DNA of 64,000 nt, taken from Flavobacterium sp. AED. Its GTDB lineage: Bacteria > Bacteroidota > Bacteroidia > Flavobacteriales > Flavobacteriaceae. The notes beneath the pieces are model-generated. The model was not told the origin of the DNA. It saw only the letters and a program-made list of their open reading frames with translations, and did not search any database. The number at the start of each line of letters is the position of its first letter. The stretch's first letter is position 1. Shown here piece by piece: positions 35,655-44,270 of this stretch. The DNA lies in the NCBI RefSeq assembly GCF_000812945.1, contig NZ_JSYM01000001.1:1798001-1862000 (forward strand), read 5' to 3'. Made by a program: the position numbers and the translations under genes.

Positions 35655-35846
35655 GCCATTTCCAGCTTTTCATTGCAAGTTTTTGTAAACCCGTTTGTTT
35701 TTCTAGTGTTTCTGCAAGAGCTTCCTCCGGTCGCTTTGCGGCAACAAGAAAAACCAAAACGGCTTCGCAAAAAGCTTTTCATTCCAAACGAAGTTCACTG
35801 AACTCCAATAAAAATAAAAGTATAGTGAAGTAATCTGGGCTAGGGG
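35655..35846. repeat. Dispersed flavobacterial intergenic repeat (copy C)
   Basis: The stretch shares the exact 18-mer GAGCTTCCTCCGGTCGCT (35718-35735) with copy B, the similar start CCAGCTTTTCATTGCAAG and the end CTGGGCTAGGGG, close to the CCCTAGCCC start of copy A when read on the opposite strand. Its codons give the false N-terminal extension of the hydroxylase. Confidence 0.75.
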
Positions 35847-35877
35847 AGTTGTAGATTGATTGATGTTTTTGGGTTTA

Positions 35878-37011
35878 TTATTCCGTCAACTCAAACACCA
35901 ACACTTGTGTTCTTTGCATCTCAGAAAAATTATTATCTGAAATAAAAATAATGGATTGGTGACCGTTAGCCAATTTTGGTCCAAAAGTAAGGCCTTCGAT
36001 ATTATCAATAAAAATCCCCAAATCATCCATGTTCAGAATCAGTTTTTTGGAGGCTAATTCAAAATTTTGGTTCTTTAACGAACCGTAGTTTTTAACATTA
36101 GTTGCTTTTTTCAAATCACACAAATAAACTTTAACCGTGCAAGCTTGTGCGCCGGTAGAATAAGAGCGTTCCACAACCAGTAATTGGTCTTTACCATAAT
36201 ATTGAATCGCCGAAACTCCATTTATGGCAAAAGCACCTTTTGGATTGGGTTCATGTGCAATTGCATCTAGTTTGTATGCGTATTGATTCGTATTCTTTTT
36301 GGTTTTGGCATTAAATTGATACAATCTGATTAAAGCTCCTTTACTCGTATTGGCTTGGTTGTCATCTTCAAATAATGGTTCCTCAATGTTGGTGTATAGG
36401 TTTTTATAGTTGGAGTCAAAAGTTATTCCTTCTAAAGTTCCATTATTTCTAGGGCCTTTTTCCGATTTTTGCATTTCTAAATTCCCTGGTAATTTGGCTT
36501 TGTCAAGAAAATTACCTTTTAAATCTATAAAATTAATGGAAGGGTTTTGTAAAATTAATTTATCTGCAGTAACTACACGAGCGCCTTCGCTACTCCAAAC
36601 TAAGGAGTTAGTTTTGGGATTGAATCGAATATCTTCAGGGTCGGCTGCTGCTGTTGGGTTAGTATTCCAGTTGCCAAAACTTTTTCCGGTTTCATTTTTT
36701 AAAGTAGTGACGCTTTGAAAATTGATACTTTCTAATTTATTTTCGACTAACCGAATTTTTGCAGTGTAAAATCGGGAATCGTTAAAAGCTGATCTATCAT
36801 CACTTATTAGATAATAAAGGTCATTTTTTGCATCATAATCGATTCCGGATAAGCCACCAACTTTCGTGTCTTGAAAAGTTTGATTAAAAGGAATTTCAAG
36901 TGAACTGATAAATTTTAAACTGGGAGTCGGTTTGTTTTCGGCAGTTTGTTTTAAATTGGTACAAGAAAGGAGGACAGCTTGTAAAACAACGAGAATTAGA
37001 AATTTACGCAT
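35878..37011 (-). CDS. Phytase-like esterase-activity domain lipoprotein
   Basis: 377 residues with a lipoprotein signal (VLQAVLLSC, Cys17). The body fits the esterase-like activity of phytase family (PF13449 type): GGLSGIDYDAKNDLYYLISD near 53-72, GTLEGITFDSNYKNLYTNIE near 192-211 and EGLTFGPKLANGHQSIIFIS near 341-360. These are beta-propeller strands with Glu/Asp positions that bind metal in phytases. The true substrate is unknown. It is a single gene with its own leader on the - strand. Confidence 0.82.
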   Translation of the reverse strand: MRKFLILVVLQAVLLSCTNLKQTAENKPTPSLKFISSLEIPFNQTFQDTKVGGLSGIDYDAKNDLYYLISDDRSAFNDSRFYTAKIRLVENKLESINFQSVTTLKNETGKSFGNWNTNPTAAADPEDIRFNPKTNSLVWSSEGARVVTADKLILQNPSINFIDLKGNFLDKAKLPGNLEMQKSEKGPRNNGTLEGITFDSNYKNLYTNIEEPLFEDDNQANTSKGALIRLYQFNAKTKKNTNQYAYKLDAIAHEPNPKGAFAINGVSAIQYYGKDQLLVVERSYSTGAQACTVKVYLCDLKKATNVKNYGSLKNQNFELASKKLILNMDDLGIFIDNIEGLTFGPKLANGHQSIIFISDNNFSEMQRTQVLVFELTE

Positions 37012-37123
37012 ATTTTATTTAGTATAATATTCGTGTGGCTTTTAGTTGAATTGTATTTTGTTTCAAAGATACTGGTAATCGAAAAAAAGTTGATTGGTTA
37101 GTCTTTAATAATTAGTTAAGGAT

Positions 37124-37510
37124 TTAATTTTTTTCGGCATTTCTGAAATACTCAATTTTATAATTGAACATTTCCGCCATATTCTTGGCACGTATTTTCG
37201 CTTCTTCGGCTAATGGTCCTACAAATAAACTATCGGTAGTTTCAATGAAAATTTCCATCCAGCGTTCAAAGTGTTCTTTAGAAACGGGTAATTGTTTGTG
37301 AGGAGGAAATGGACTGCCAGAATAAGAGTGAACTTCCAGTAAAATAGTTTGCCAAAAGCGATACATTTTTTCTAAATGTTCTGGCCAGCGGTTGCTTATT
37401 TTTTCGTTGAATATGGGTCCAATAAATTGGTCTTTTTGAACTTTGGAGTAAAAAGAATCAACAAGTAATTTGATATCTTCCAAAGTTGTAATGTCGGTAA
37501 AGATTGCCAT
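37124..37510 (-). CDS. Group III truncated haemoglobin
   Basis: 128 residues. FYSKVQKDQFIGPIF (20-34), the WPEHLEKMYRFWQTILLE segment (43-60) and HKQLPVSKEHFERWMEIFIE (71-90) fit group III truncated globins. In that group the His in the KEHFERW helix is the proximal haem ligand and Trp is conserved. It binds haem and probably O2 or NO; group III members are linked to NO detoxification or haem delivery. Its promoter seems to lie inside the terminator of the upstream DUF4136 gene. Confidence 0.9.
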   Translation of the reverse strand: MAIFTDITTLEDIKLLVDSFYSKVQKDQFIGPIFNEKISNRWPEHLEKMYRFWQTILLEVHSYSGSPFPPHKQLPVSKEHFERWMEIFIETTDSLFVGPLAEEAKIRAKNMAEMFNYKIEYFRNAEKN

Positions 37511-37520
37511 AATTTGGTAT

Positions 37521-37548
37521 AAAAAAGCCTACGCAAAGGTAGGCTTTA
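37521..37548 (-). terminator. Terminator of the DUF4136 gene, overlapping the globin promoter
   Basis: AAAGCCTAC (37524-37532) pairs with GTAGGCTTT (37539-37547) around a 6-base loop; the - strand ends in T-run. The same strand carries TACCTTTG (37534-37541), a perfect -7 box 24 bases before the globin start, so the hairpin loop and right arm form part of a promoter. Confidence 0.72.
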
Positions 37549-37567
37549 TGTTTAAATTTATCTTAAG

Positions 37568-38101
37568 CTATTTTGCTTTAGGCGGGAATTGTTCTAAAAT
37601 TTTAGCCACAAATTCATTGATTTGTTTTTCTTTTTCTTTTCGGTTTTGAGTCAAATACCCTACGCCTTCGCCTTCCCAAACCAATTCTTTTTTCTTGGCG
37701 TCAATTAAATCAATATAAAGAGTGCCTTCAGTTGAAGTGGAAACATAGGTACGTCCTCCCCATAAATAAGGATTCCATCCCCATCCCCAACCATAACCCC
37801 ATCCAGCGTTATATTGGCTAACATCTACTTGTTCTCTTTCTTTGGTTAAAATATTAATAAGTAAATCAGGTGTCTCACTCTTAGTCATTCCTTTTTTACT
37901 CAATTCATTGTCAATAGCATGAAGAATTCTTTTCTTGTCTAATTCTGAAACTTCGACTCTATCGATACCTCTTCTATGAAATGCATAGGTTTTGTATTGA
38001 CTAAAATCTGCATTTTTATCAAAATCGGAATATACTTTTACGGAACTGCAAGAGGCTACTATAAGAAGTAGTACTACTGGAAGGAGTTTAATTACTTTCA
38101 T
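37568..38101 (-). CDS. DUF4136 lipoprotein
   Basis: 177 residues with lipoprotein leader (VVLLLIVASC, Cys18). SVKVYSDFDKNADFSQYKTY (near 20-39) is the DUF4136 hallmark. A glycine/tryptophan-rich stretch GWGYGWGWGWNPYLWGG lies in the middle (about 103-119), then TLYIDLIDAKKKELVWEGEG. It is likely anchored in the outer membrane facing the periplasm. The function is unknown in the family. Confidence 0.88.
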   Translation of the reverse strand: MKVIKLLPVVLLLIVASCSSVKVYSDFDKNADFSQYKTYAFHRRGIDRVEVSELDKKRILHAIDNELSKKGMTKSETPDLLINILTKEREQVDVSQYNAGWGYGWGWGWNPYLWGGRTYVSTSTEGTLYIDLIDAKKKELVWEGEGVGYLTQNRKEKEKQINEFVAKILEQFPPKAK

Positions 38102-38151
38102 GACTTGGGTTGTTTGGTTACTATTTGTCTATTAAATATGCGTTCAAATTT

Positions 38152-40134
38152 TTAAAAATCCAATAAATTATCTGCCACTATATTAGGGATGGTAACTTTC
38201 AATAAAGGTTGCGTCTCCATCGCTCTTTTTATTGCAAATAATGCTCCTTCGTTTCGAGCCCAGCTTCTTCTGGAAATTCCGTTATTGACATCCCAGAAAA
38301 GCATTGATTCTAAACGCCTTGAAGCTTCTTTTGAACCATCAAGAACCATACCAAAACCACCGTTAATTACCTCTCCCCAGCCAACACCGCCACCATTGTG
38401 AATCGAAACCCAAGTTGCACCACGAAAGCTGTCTCCAATTACGTTTTGTATCGCCATATCGGCAGTAAAACGGGAGCCGTCATAAATATTAGATGTTTCT
38501 CTGTAGGGTGAATCAGTACCGGAAACATCATGGTGATCCCTGCCTAAAACGACAGTTCCTATTTCGCCTTTGGCAATAGCCTGATTAAAAGCTTCGGCAA
38601 TTTTCACACGTCCCTCGGCATCAGCATAAAGAATTCGGGCTTGTGAACCTACGACCAATTTATTTTCTTGTGCACCTTTTATCCAGTGAATGTTATCTTG
38701 CATTTGTTGCTGAATTTCTTCAGGAGCAGTTTTAGCCATTTCTTTCAGTACTTGACAAGCAATTAAATCTGTTTTAGCTAAATCTTCTGCTTTTCCTGAG
38801 GCACAAACCCAACGGAATGGACCAAAACCGTAATCAAAACACATTGGTCCCATGATATCCTGAACGTAACTCGGATACCTGAAATCGATATGATTTTCCG
38901 CCATTACATCAGCACCGGCGCGGGATGCTTCGAGTAAAAAGGCATTTCCGTAATCAAAGAAATAGGTTCCTCGGGCAGTGTGTTTATTGATAGCGGTAGT
39001 GTGTCGACGTAAAGTTTCCTGTACTTTTATTTTAAATAAATCAGGATTTTCAGCCATCATGATATTAGCTTCTTCAAAGGAAACATCGGCTGGATAATAT
39101 CCACCGGCCCAAGGATTATGTAACGAAGTTTGATCGGATCCTAAATCAATATGGATATTTTCCTGGTCAAATTTTTCCCAAATGTCTACTACGTTTCCGA
39201 GATAGCCGATAGAAACGGTTTCTTTATTGGCTTGCGCCAAAGCGACTCTTTTTACTAATTCATCTACATTTTCAACCACTTCATTTATCCAACCCTGGCT
39301 ATGGCGAATATGGGTTATTTTTGGGTTTACTTCGGCACAAACGGTGATACAACCTGCAATGTTTCCCGCTTTTGGTTGTGCGCCACTCATTCCGCCCAGT
39401 CCTGAGGTAACGAATAAACCACCTTTTGGACTGCGTTTTATTTTACGAAAACCATTCAAAACAGTGATTGTTGTTCCATGTACAATTCCTTGCGGACCAA
39501 TGTACATATAGCTTCCTGCGGTCATTTGTCCGTATTGAGAAACACCTAATGCATTCATTTTTTCCCAATCATCCGGTTTGGAATAATTAGGGATTACCAT
39601 TCCATTTGTGACAACAACTCGTGGCGCTTCTTTATGTGAAGGAAACAATCCCATAGGATGACCGGAATACATCGTCAATGTTTGCTCATCGGTCATTTCA
39701 GATAAGTATTGCATCGTTAATAGATACTGCGCCCAGTTTTGAAAAACGGCTCCGTTTCCGCCATACGTAATTAACTCATGCGGATGTTGTGCCACGGCGT
39801 AATCCAAATTATTTTGAATCATTAACATAATCGCTTTTGCCTGTTCACATTTTCCTGGATATTCAGTAATAGGTCGCGCATACATCTTATAATCTGGACG
39901 AAAGCGATACATATAAATGCGGCCATACGTTTCTAATTCTTCTGAGAATTCTTTTATTAATTCAGTGTGATGTTGTGGTTCAAAATAACGCAAGGCATTG
40001 CGTAATGCTAGTTTTTTTTCTTCAGCAGAAAGGATTTCTTTGCGTTTTGGGGCGTGATTGATAACTGTTTCGTATGGTTTTATTTGTGGTAAAACCGATG
40101 GAATTCCCTGTTGAATTTGTTCTTGGAAAGTCAT
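38152..40134 (-). CDS. hutU: Urocanate hydratase (long form)
   Basis: 660 residues. Conserved blocks are YGGNGAVFQNWAQYLLTMQY (near 123-142), YSGHPMGLFPSHKEAPRVVV, the NAD-binding segment GLGGMSGAQPKAGNIAGC (near 246-263) and DHHDVSGTDSPYRETSNIYD. The typical bacterial HutU is about 555 residues; this one is about 100 longer, closer to the eukaryotic type, with an N-terminal extension. It converts urocanate to imidazolone propionate in histidine breakdown. No hutH, hutI or hutG is nearby, so the pathway is split or lies elsewhere. Confidence 0.96.
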   Translation of the reverse strand: MTFQEQIQQGIPSVLPQIKPYETVINHAPKRKEILSAEEKKLALRNALRYFEPQHHTELIKEFSEELETYGRIYMYRFRPDYKMYARPITEYPGKCEQAKAIMLMIQNNLDYAVAQHPHELITYGGNGAVFQNWAQYLLTMQYLSEMTDEQTLTMYSGHPMGLFPSHKEAPRVVVTNGMVIPNYSKPDDWEKMNALGVSQYGQMTAGSYMYIGPQGIVHGTTITVLNGFRKIKRSPKGGLFVTSGLGGMSGAQPKAGNIAGCITVCAEVNPKITHIRHSQGWINEVVENVDELVKRVALAQANKETVSIGYLGNVVDIWEKFDQENIHIDLGSDQTSLHNPWAGGYYPADVSFEEANIMMAENPDLFKIKVQETLRRHTTAINKHTARGTYFFDYGNAFLLEASRAGADVMAENHIDFRYPSYVQDIMGPMCFDYGFGPFRWVCASGKAEDLAKTDLIACQVLKEMAKTAPEEIQQQMQDNIHWIKGAQENKLVVGSQARILYADAEGRVKIAEAFNQAIAKGEIGTVVLGRDHHDVSGTDSPYRETSNIYDGSRFTADMAIQNVIGDSFRGATWVSIHNGGGVGWGEVINGGFGMVLDGSKEASRRLESMLFWDVNNGISRRSWARNEGALFAIKRAMETQPLLKVTIPNIVADNLLDF

Positions 40135-40373
40135 TTTTGATGTTATTCGTTAATTTTTTATGTGTAATTTTAAAAGAAAAGTATCTCGACTGTGCTCGAT
40201 AGGACACGATTTTAATTTTAAAATACACTATGGATAACGAATATCCGACCTGTGGTAGGATTTATGAATTTTGATTCTATATTTCTGTAAACAAATATCC
40301 ATTTAGTTTTTTGTTGGTGTTTTTTGAAAACTGCCGTTCTCTTGATTTCTGCTATCAGTAACCTAAATATTGA
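40135..40373. other. Leader region of hutU with repeat-like segment
   Basis: 239 bases without a gene. It contains GTATCTCGACTGTGCTCGAT (40181-40200), which resembles a dispersed CTCGACTGCGCTCGA-type repeat common in Bacteroidota. I see no consensus promoter for hutU. Confidence 0.4.
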
Positions 40374-40550
40374 CTACTTTTTATTTGTGCCTGTTTTTTT
40401 ATCAAAACCATAGGGACAATGACGACAACCACTTTTACAACAATACCCTCGTTTTAAATGGTATTTTTCAGTGAAACACTTATAACCTTCTGGTGTGTAA
40501 TAGAAATCTTCCCCTTCTATTAAATTATTTTCATTACTTTGCTCAATCAT
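40374..40550 (-). CDS. DUF5522 small cysteine protein
   Basis: 58 residues (ATG at 40550, stop at 40374-40376), shorter than usual ORF thresholds. The sequence shows EDFYYTPEGYKCFTEKYHLK followed by RGYCCKSGCRHCPYGF. The CC-x3-C-x2-C cluster and the PYG end are the DUF5522 hallmark. It probably binds a metal ion or zinc. It is a single gene on the - strand upstream of hutU with an unrelated gap between them. The function is not known. Confidence 0.85.
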   Translation of the reverse strand: MIEQSNENNLIEGEDFYYTPEGYKCFTEKYHLKRGYCCKSGCRHCPYGFDKKTGTNKK

Positions 40551-40673
40551 ACTTGGGATTATTCTATTGTAAATGTCATTTGGATTGTTTTAATGAAGAA
40601 AACAACTCAATCGATTGAGTTTTTCATTAAATAGAACCATTTTATCAGTACAAATTTATAAATTTTATAGCGA

Positions 40674-41006
40674 ATGTTTCTAATTGTTGCTAAATATTTA
40701 ATTCCAAAAGGATATCGTGGATTGGCGGCATTCCCCTTTGTCTTTGTAAAATATCGTATTGATGTAGAAAACAAGGTTTTTGTTAATCATGAAAAAATAC
40801 ACTTGCGTCAGCAATTAGAACTCCTGGTGATTCCTTTTTTTATTTGGTATTTTATAGAATATCTTTTTCGTTTGATTCAATATAAAAAAGCAGATTTGGC
40901 ATACAGAAATATCAGTTTCGAAAGAGAAGCTTACGCCAATGAAAAAGATTTAGAGTATTTGAAAAACAGACCTCTTTTGCAATTTTCAAAACATCTTTTT
41001 TTATAA
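40674..41006 (+). CDS. Mini membrane protein with HExxH zinc-peptidase-like motif
   Basis: 110 residues. NHEKIHLRQQLEL (38-50) has the HExxH pattern (H39, E40, H43). It is followed by one hydrophobic helix (about 51-68) and then by FEREAYANE (82-90), which offers a third Glu ligand. This arrangement is like the core of M48/M56 membrane peptidases cut down to minimal size. No specific family is certain. It could be an active small membrane protease or a conserved scaffold. The region around it has no operon partners. Confidence 0.65.
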   Translation: MFLIVAKYLIPKGYRGLAAFPFVFVKYRIDVENKVFVNHEKIHLRQQLELLVIPFFIWYFIEYLFRLIQYKKADLAYRNISFEREAYANEKDLEYLKNRPLLQFSKHLFL

Positions 41007-41171
41007 ATAGCATTCGCCAATAAGACAATCACTTTGGTAATTTAAAGGCTTTTTTTGCTACTTCAGTTTGAGAATAAAAAATATACTAAATCGTTAGTAC
41101 TCTTAAGTTTTTCTATCTAAATATGGGAATTATTGAATCTAATGTATTTGGTTCTATTTTTTTTATTTTAA

Positions 41172-41414
41172 ATTGTAGGTAATTACATATTTAAAATTAA
41201 AAAAGATGTATTTAAACGTTTTTTTATACTTTTTATCGGTATTATAACTACTTGTGAACCTGTTTTTTTTGTAACTTTAGATAAAATATTAAATGTTGGG
41301 TTTGGTTTTCTGAAAATTGGGATTATAAACGGATCAGAAATTTTATTATTATCCCTAATAGCTTCATTTTCTATCATTAAAGATGTTATTACATCTAATG
41401 GAATTGCTCATTAA
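41172..41414 (+). pseudogene. Possible remnant of a membrane-protein gene
   Basis: An 81-codon open frame (stop at 41412-41414) without an ATG start reads like protein: hydrophobic runs FILFIGIITTCEPVFFVTL and NGSEILLLSLIASFSIIKDV. The upstream in-frame stop (41169-41171) cuts it off, and no start is visible. It may be the tail of a decayed gene, or chance. The 440-base gap 41007-41445 has nothing else I can support. Confidence 0.3.
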
Positions 41415-41445
41415 AAAAGTACAAATTAATTTAATACAGAAGCTT

Positions 41446-43281
41446 ATGAACTCAAAATTACTTAAAATAACACTATTGATTATTTCCGGAGTTTTATTTC
41501 AGAATAATATCAATGCGCAAATGTTTGTAAGTGCCAATACAAATGTCTTTGTAAATAATGAAGTTGTTTATATAAAACAAGGCTTGGAATTAAATGCTGC
41601 GAGCAGTAATTTTTACTTAAGAAGAGATGCACAATTATTGCAAGGTTCTACCGCAGCTGGAGCAAATAAAGGAGTTGGAAACTTATCTGTTTTTCAAGAA
41701 GGATCAACTAATAATTTCCAATTTAATTATTGGTGTTCCCCAGTTGGAGGAAATAGTGCTACAGCAGGAAATTCTCCTTTTGGGATTACCCAACTTAAAG
41801 ATATTGTTGATTTGACGAATAGCAATAATCCAACTATTTTAGCTATGAATAATTACAATGGTACAGCTAGTCCATTTGCAATTGCTCCTTTTTGGATTAA
41901 TAAATTAGTAGCTTCATCAGGATATACAAGTTGGGCTCAAGTAGGATCCGCTTCTAGTATAAATGCTGGAGAAGGATTTACCATGAAAGGAACTTCGGGA
42001 ACAAATTTAACTACTGTAAATGGAGTTCAAAACAATCCGACAAGTCAACAACGATATGATTTTAGAGGAAAACCTAATGATGGAACCATTTCTATTAACG
42101 TATTAGATCAAGAATTTACATTGACGGGTAATCCATATCCCTCAGCTATAGATTTGTCTGCTTTTTTAACCGATGCAACAAATTGTACCGGTATTGCTTA
42201 TTTCTGGGAACAAGACAAAACAGTAAATTCTCATTATATAGCTGATTACAAAGGAGGATATGGAACTTTTTCTCCGGTTTCTAGATCAGGGTCAGGTATT
42301 TATGTTCCGGCAACATTCTATTCTTATGATGGCTCCGGTAATGAAGGATCGAGTACTGGAACAGGTGGGATTTATGAAAGACGTTTTAGTCCTGTAGGGC
42401 AGGGTTTTATGATTGACGGGACAGCAAATGGAACGGTAGAAATGAAAAATAGTTACCGAGTATTTGTCAAAGAAGGAGCGTCAAATTATTCTCAATTTAA
42501 TAAAAGTGCAAATCAAAATAAAACGAAAACCAAAAGCGATTATTTGTCTAAAATTCAATCTGTTTCAGGGTTTGATTATACTAAAGTGAGTCTTTTGCCA
42601 ACACCACAAATCAGATTCAATACATTGATGAATAATCAAGGAGTTCGTCAACTGGCACTTGCATTTATTCCTGAAGCAACTGATGGTGTTGATCGTGCAA
42701 TGGATGCAATGTCCTCAAGTGACGATTCTCCAGCGGATGTTTACTTCGTATTAGAAGATACGGAGTATGTTATTGATGCTGTGAATTTTGATGTTGATAA
42801 GAGTATTCCAATTGGTTTTAGAAATGGAGATCAAGCCAATTATAAAATTACGGTTAAGGAAATTTTGAATTTTACTGAAGCTAACAATGTTTATTTACAC
42901 GATAAAGTGGCAGATAAATATTTTGATATAAAAAATGATTTCCATGAATTGACATTGCCTGCTGGAGTCAACAATACACAATTTGAAATTACTTTTAAAA
43001 GTAATTCTACTTTAGGAGTTAAGGATTTAGCTAGTGAAAGTTTTGTGGTTTATCAAAATAATGCAACTAAAAATTTAACAATCAATAATCCATTGTTAAT
43101 GGATCTTGCTACTTGTGGTTTGTATGATGTAGCAGGGAAATTAATTTTCAGTAAAAAAGATTTAGGAGTGAATTCCTCTTATAAGTTTTCTACTTCGGGT
43201 CTTGGAGATGGAATTTATATTGTTAAGATATCGACTAAAGACAATATTGAGGTGGGTAAAAAAATTATCATTAGAAATTAA
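41446..43281 (+). CDS. Secreted protein with type IX secretion C-terminal sorting domain
   Basis: 611 residues from the Met at 41446 (MNSKLLKITLL); the frame extends 21 codons before that, but the signal peptide begins here (about 1-24, ending NINAQ). The central part is a large beta-rich domain with NPYPSAIDLSAF and GQGFMIDGTANGTVEMKNSY and many Ser/Asn. The last about 80 residues end TSGLGDGIYIVKISTKDN and KKIIIRN, a typical type A T9SS sorting domain (GxYxVxI then basic end). It is exported to the surface or medium. The function of the central domain is unknown. A terminator closes the gene. Confidence 0.85.
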   Translation: MNSKLLKITLLIISGVLFQNNINAQMFVSANTNVFVNNEVVYIKQGLELNAASSNFYLRRDAQLLQGSTAAGANKGVGNLSVFQEGSTNNFQFNYWCSPVGGNSATAGNSPFGITQLKDIVDLTNSNNPTILAMNNYNGTASPFAIAPFWINKLVASSGYTSWAQVGSASSINAGEGFTMKGTSGTNLTTVNGVQNNPTSQQRYDFRGKPNDGTISINVLDQEFTLTGNPYPSAIDLSAFLTDATNCTGIAYFWEQDKTVNSHYIADYKGGYGTFSPVSRSGSGIYVPATFYSYDGSGNEGSSTGTGGIYERRFSPVGQGFMIDGTANGTVEMKNSYRVFVKEGASNYSQFNKSANQNKTKTKSDYLSKIQSVSGFDYTKVSLLPTPQIRFNTLMNNQGVRQLALAFIPEATDGVDRAMDAMSSSDDSPADVYFVLEDTEYVIDAVNFDVDKSIPIGFRNGDQANYKITVKEILNFTEANNVYLHDKVADKYFDIKNDFHELTLPAGVNNTQFEITFKSNSTLGVKDLASESFVVYQNNATKNLTINNPLLMDLATCGLYDVAGKLIFSKKDLGVNSSYKFSTSGLGDGIYIVKISTKDNIEVGKKIIIRN

Positions 43282-43304
43282 ATTCCAGAAATAAATAGAA
43301 AAGG

Positions 43305-43336
43305 AAAAATGCAATCTGTTAGGATTGCATTTTTTA
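43305..43336 (+). terminator. Intrinsic terminator after T9SS cargo gene
   Basis: AAAAATGCAATC pairs perfectly with GATTGCATTTTT around TGTTAG. Confidence 0.88.
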
Positions 43337-43350
43337 TTATATATTAATTT

Positions 43351-43358
43351 TACCTTTG
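43351..43358 (+). promoter_or_regulatory. Promoter -7 element of the PLP enzyme gene
   Basis: TACCTTTG is a consensus match lying 15 bases before the TTG start at 43374. With a start point about seven bases downstream, the leader would be under ten bases. Confidence 0.72.
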
Positions 43359-43373
43359 TAAAAAATATTTAGT

Positions 43374-44270
43374 TTGAATCAACAGGTAACGATATCATTT
43401 CCAAATTCAATTTCATTGCATATCAAACGCGAAGATTTGATTCATCCTTTTGTTTCGGGAAATAAGTTTAGGAAGTTGAAGTATAATTTGCTTCAAGCAA
43501 AAGAAGAAAATCAGGAAACACTATTGACTTTTGGAGGGGCTTTTTCAAATCACATCGCAGCAGTCGCCTTTGCAGGAAAAGAAAAGGGATTCAAAACTAT
43601 TGGGATTATTCGAGGAGAAGAATTAGGGAGTAAAATTTCAGAAAATCCAACTCTATCATTCGCTCAAAACTGTGGAATGCAATTGGAATTTGTTTCCAGG
43701 GAGGAGTATCGCTTAAAAAGTGAGATCTCATTTTTAGAAAAATTAAAAACAAAATTCGGAAATTTCTATCTTATTCCAGAAGGAGGAACCAATGAATTGG
43801 CCATCAAGGGCTGTGAGGAAATTCTAACTGAAGACGATGCTAAATTTGATTATATCTGTTGTTCAATAGGAACAGGCGGAACCATTTCAGGAATTATAAA
43901 CAGTGTTTTACCGCATCAAAAAGTTTTAGGATTTCCTGCTTTAAAAGGTGATTTTTTAAAAGATGAAATTCGTAATTTTGCCCAAAATGAGAATTGGGAA
44001 TTAATTACGGACTATCATTTTGGAGGTTACGGAAAAGTAAATTCAGCATTAATCGATTTTATAAATCGGTTTTATGAGGAAAATCAAATTCCTTTGGATC
44101 CTATTTATACAGGAAAGATGGTTTTTGGCGTTATAGATTTAATACAGAACAACTATTTTCCGGCTCAATCAAAAATTTTACTAATTCATACTGGTGGAAT
44201 TCAAGGAATTCAGGGAATGAATATGAAATTAAGAAACAAACAATTACCAACAATCAATATCAATGTTTAA
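43374..44270 (+). CDS. PLP-dependent enzyme of the ACC deaminase / D-cysteine desulfhydrase family
   Basis: 298 residues from a TTG start at 43374 (N-Q-Q-V-T-I follow). IKREDLIHPFVSGNKFRKLK (18-37) carries the PLP lysine in the SGNK motif; GGAFSNHIAAVAFAGKEKGF (55-74) is the second family motif, and SIGTGGTISGI the phosphate-binding loop. It would remove sulfide from D-cysteine or deaminate a related amino acid. The final residues overlap the next gene by eight bases, so the two are coupled. The unusual start codon and the very short leader are supported by the -7 box. Confidence 0.85.
   Translation: MNQQVTISFPNSISLHIKREDLIHPFVSGNKFRKLKYNLLQAKEENQETLLTFGGAFSNHIAAVAFAGKEKGFKTIGIIRGEELGSKISENPTLSFAQNCGMQLEFVSREEYRLKSEISFLEKLKTKFGNFYLIPEGGTNELAIKGCEEILTEDDAKFDYICCSIGTGGTISGIINSVLPHQKVLGFPALKGDFLKDEIRNFAQNENWELITDYHFGGYGKVNSALIDFINRFYEENQIPLDPIYTGKMVFGVIDLIQNNYFPAQSKILLIHTGGIQGIQGMNMKLRNKQLPTININV

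Noticed and set aside
35611..35757. Longer N-terminus of the aromatic amino acid hydroxylase
   Set aside because: The extra 49 codons are within a dispersed repeat, and a -7 box lies between them and the Met at 35610.
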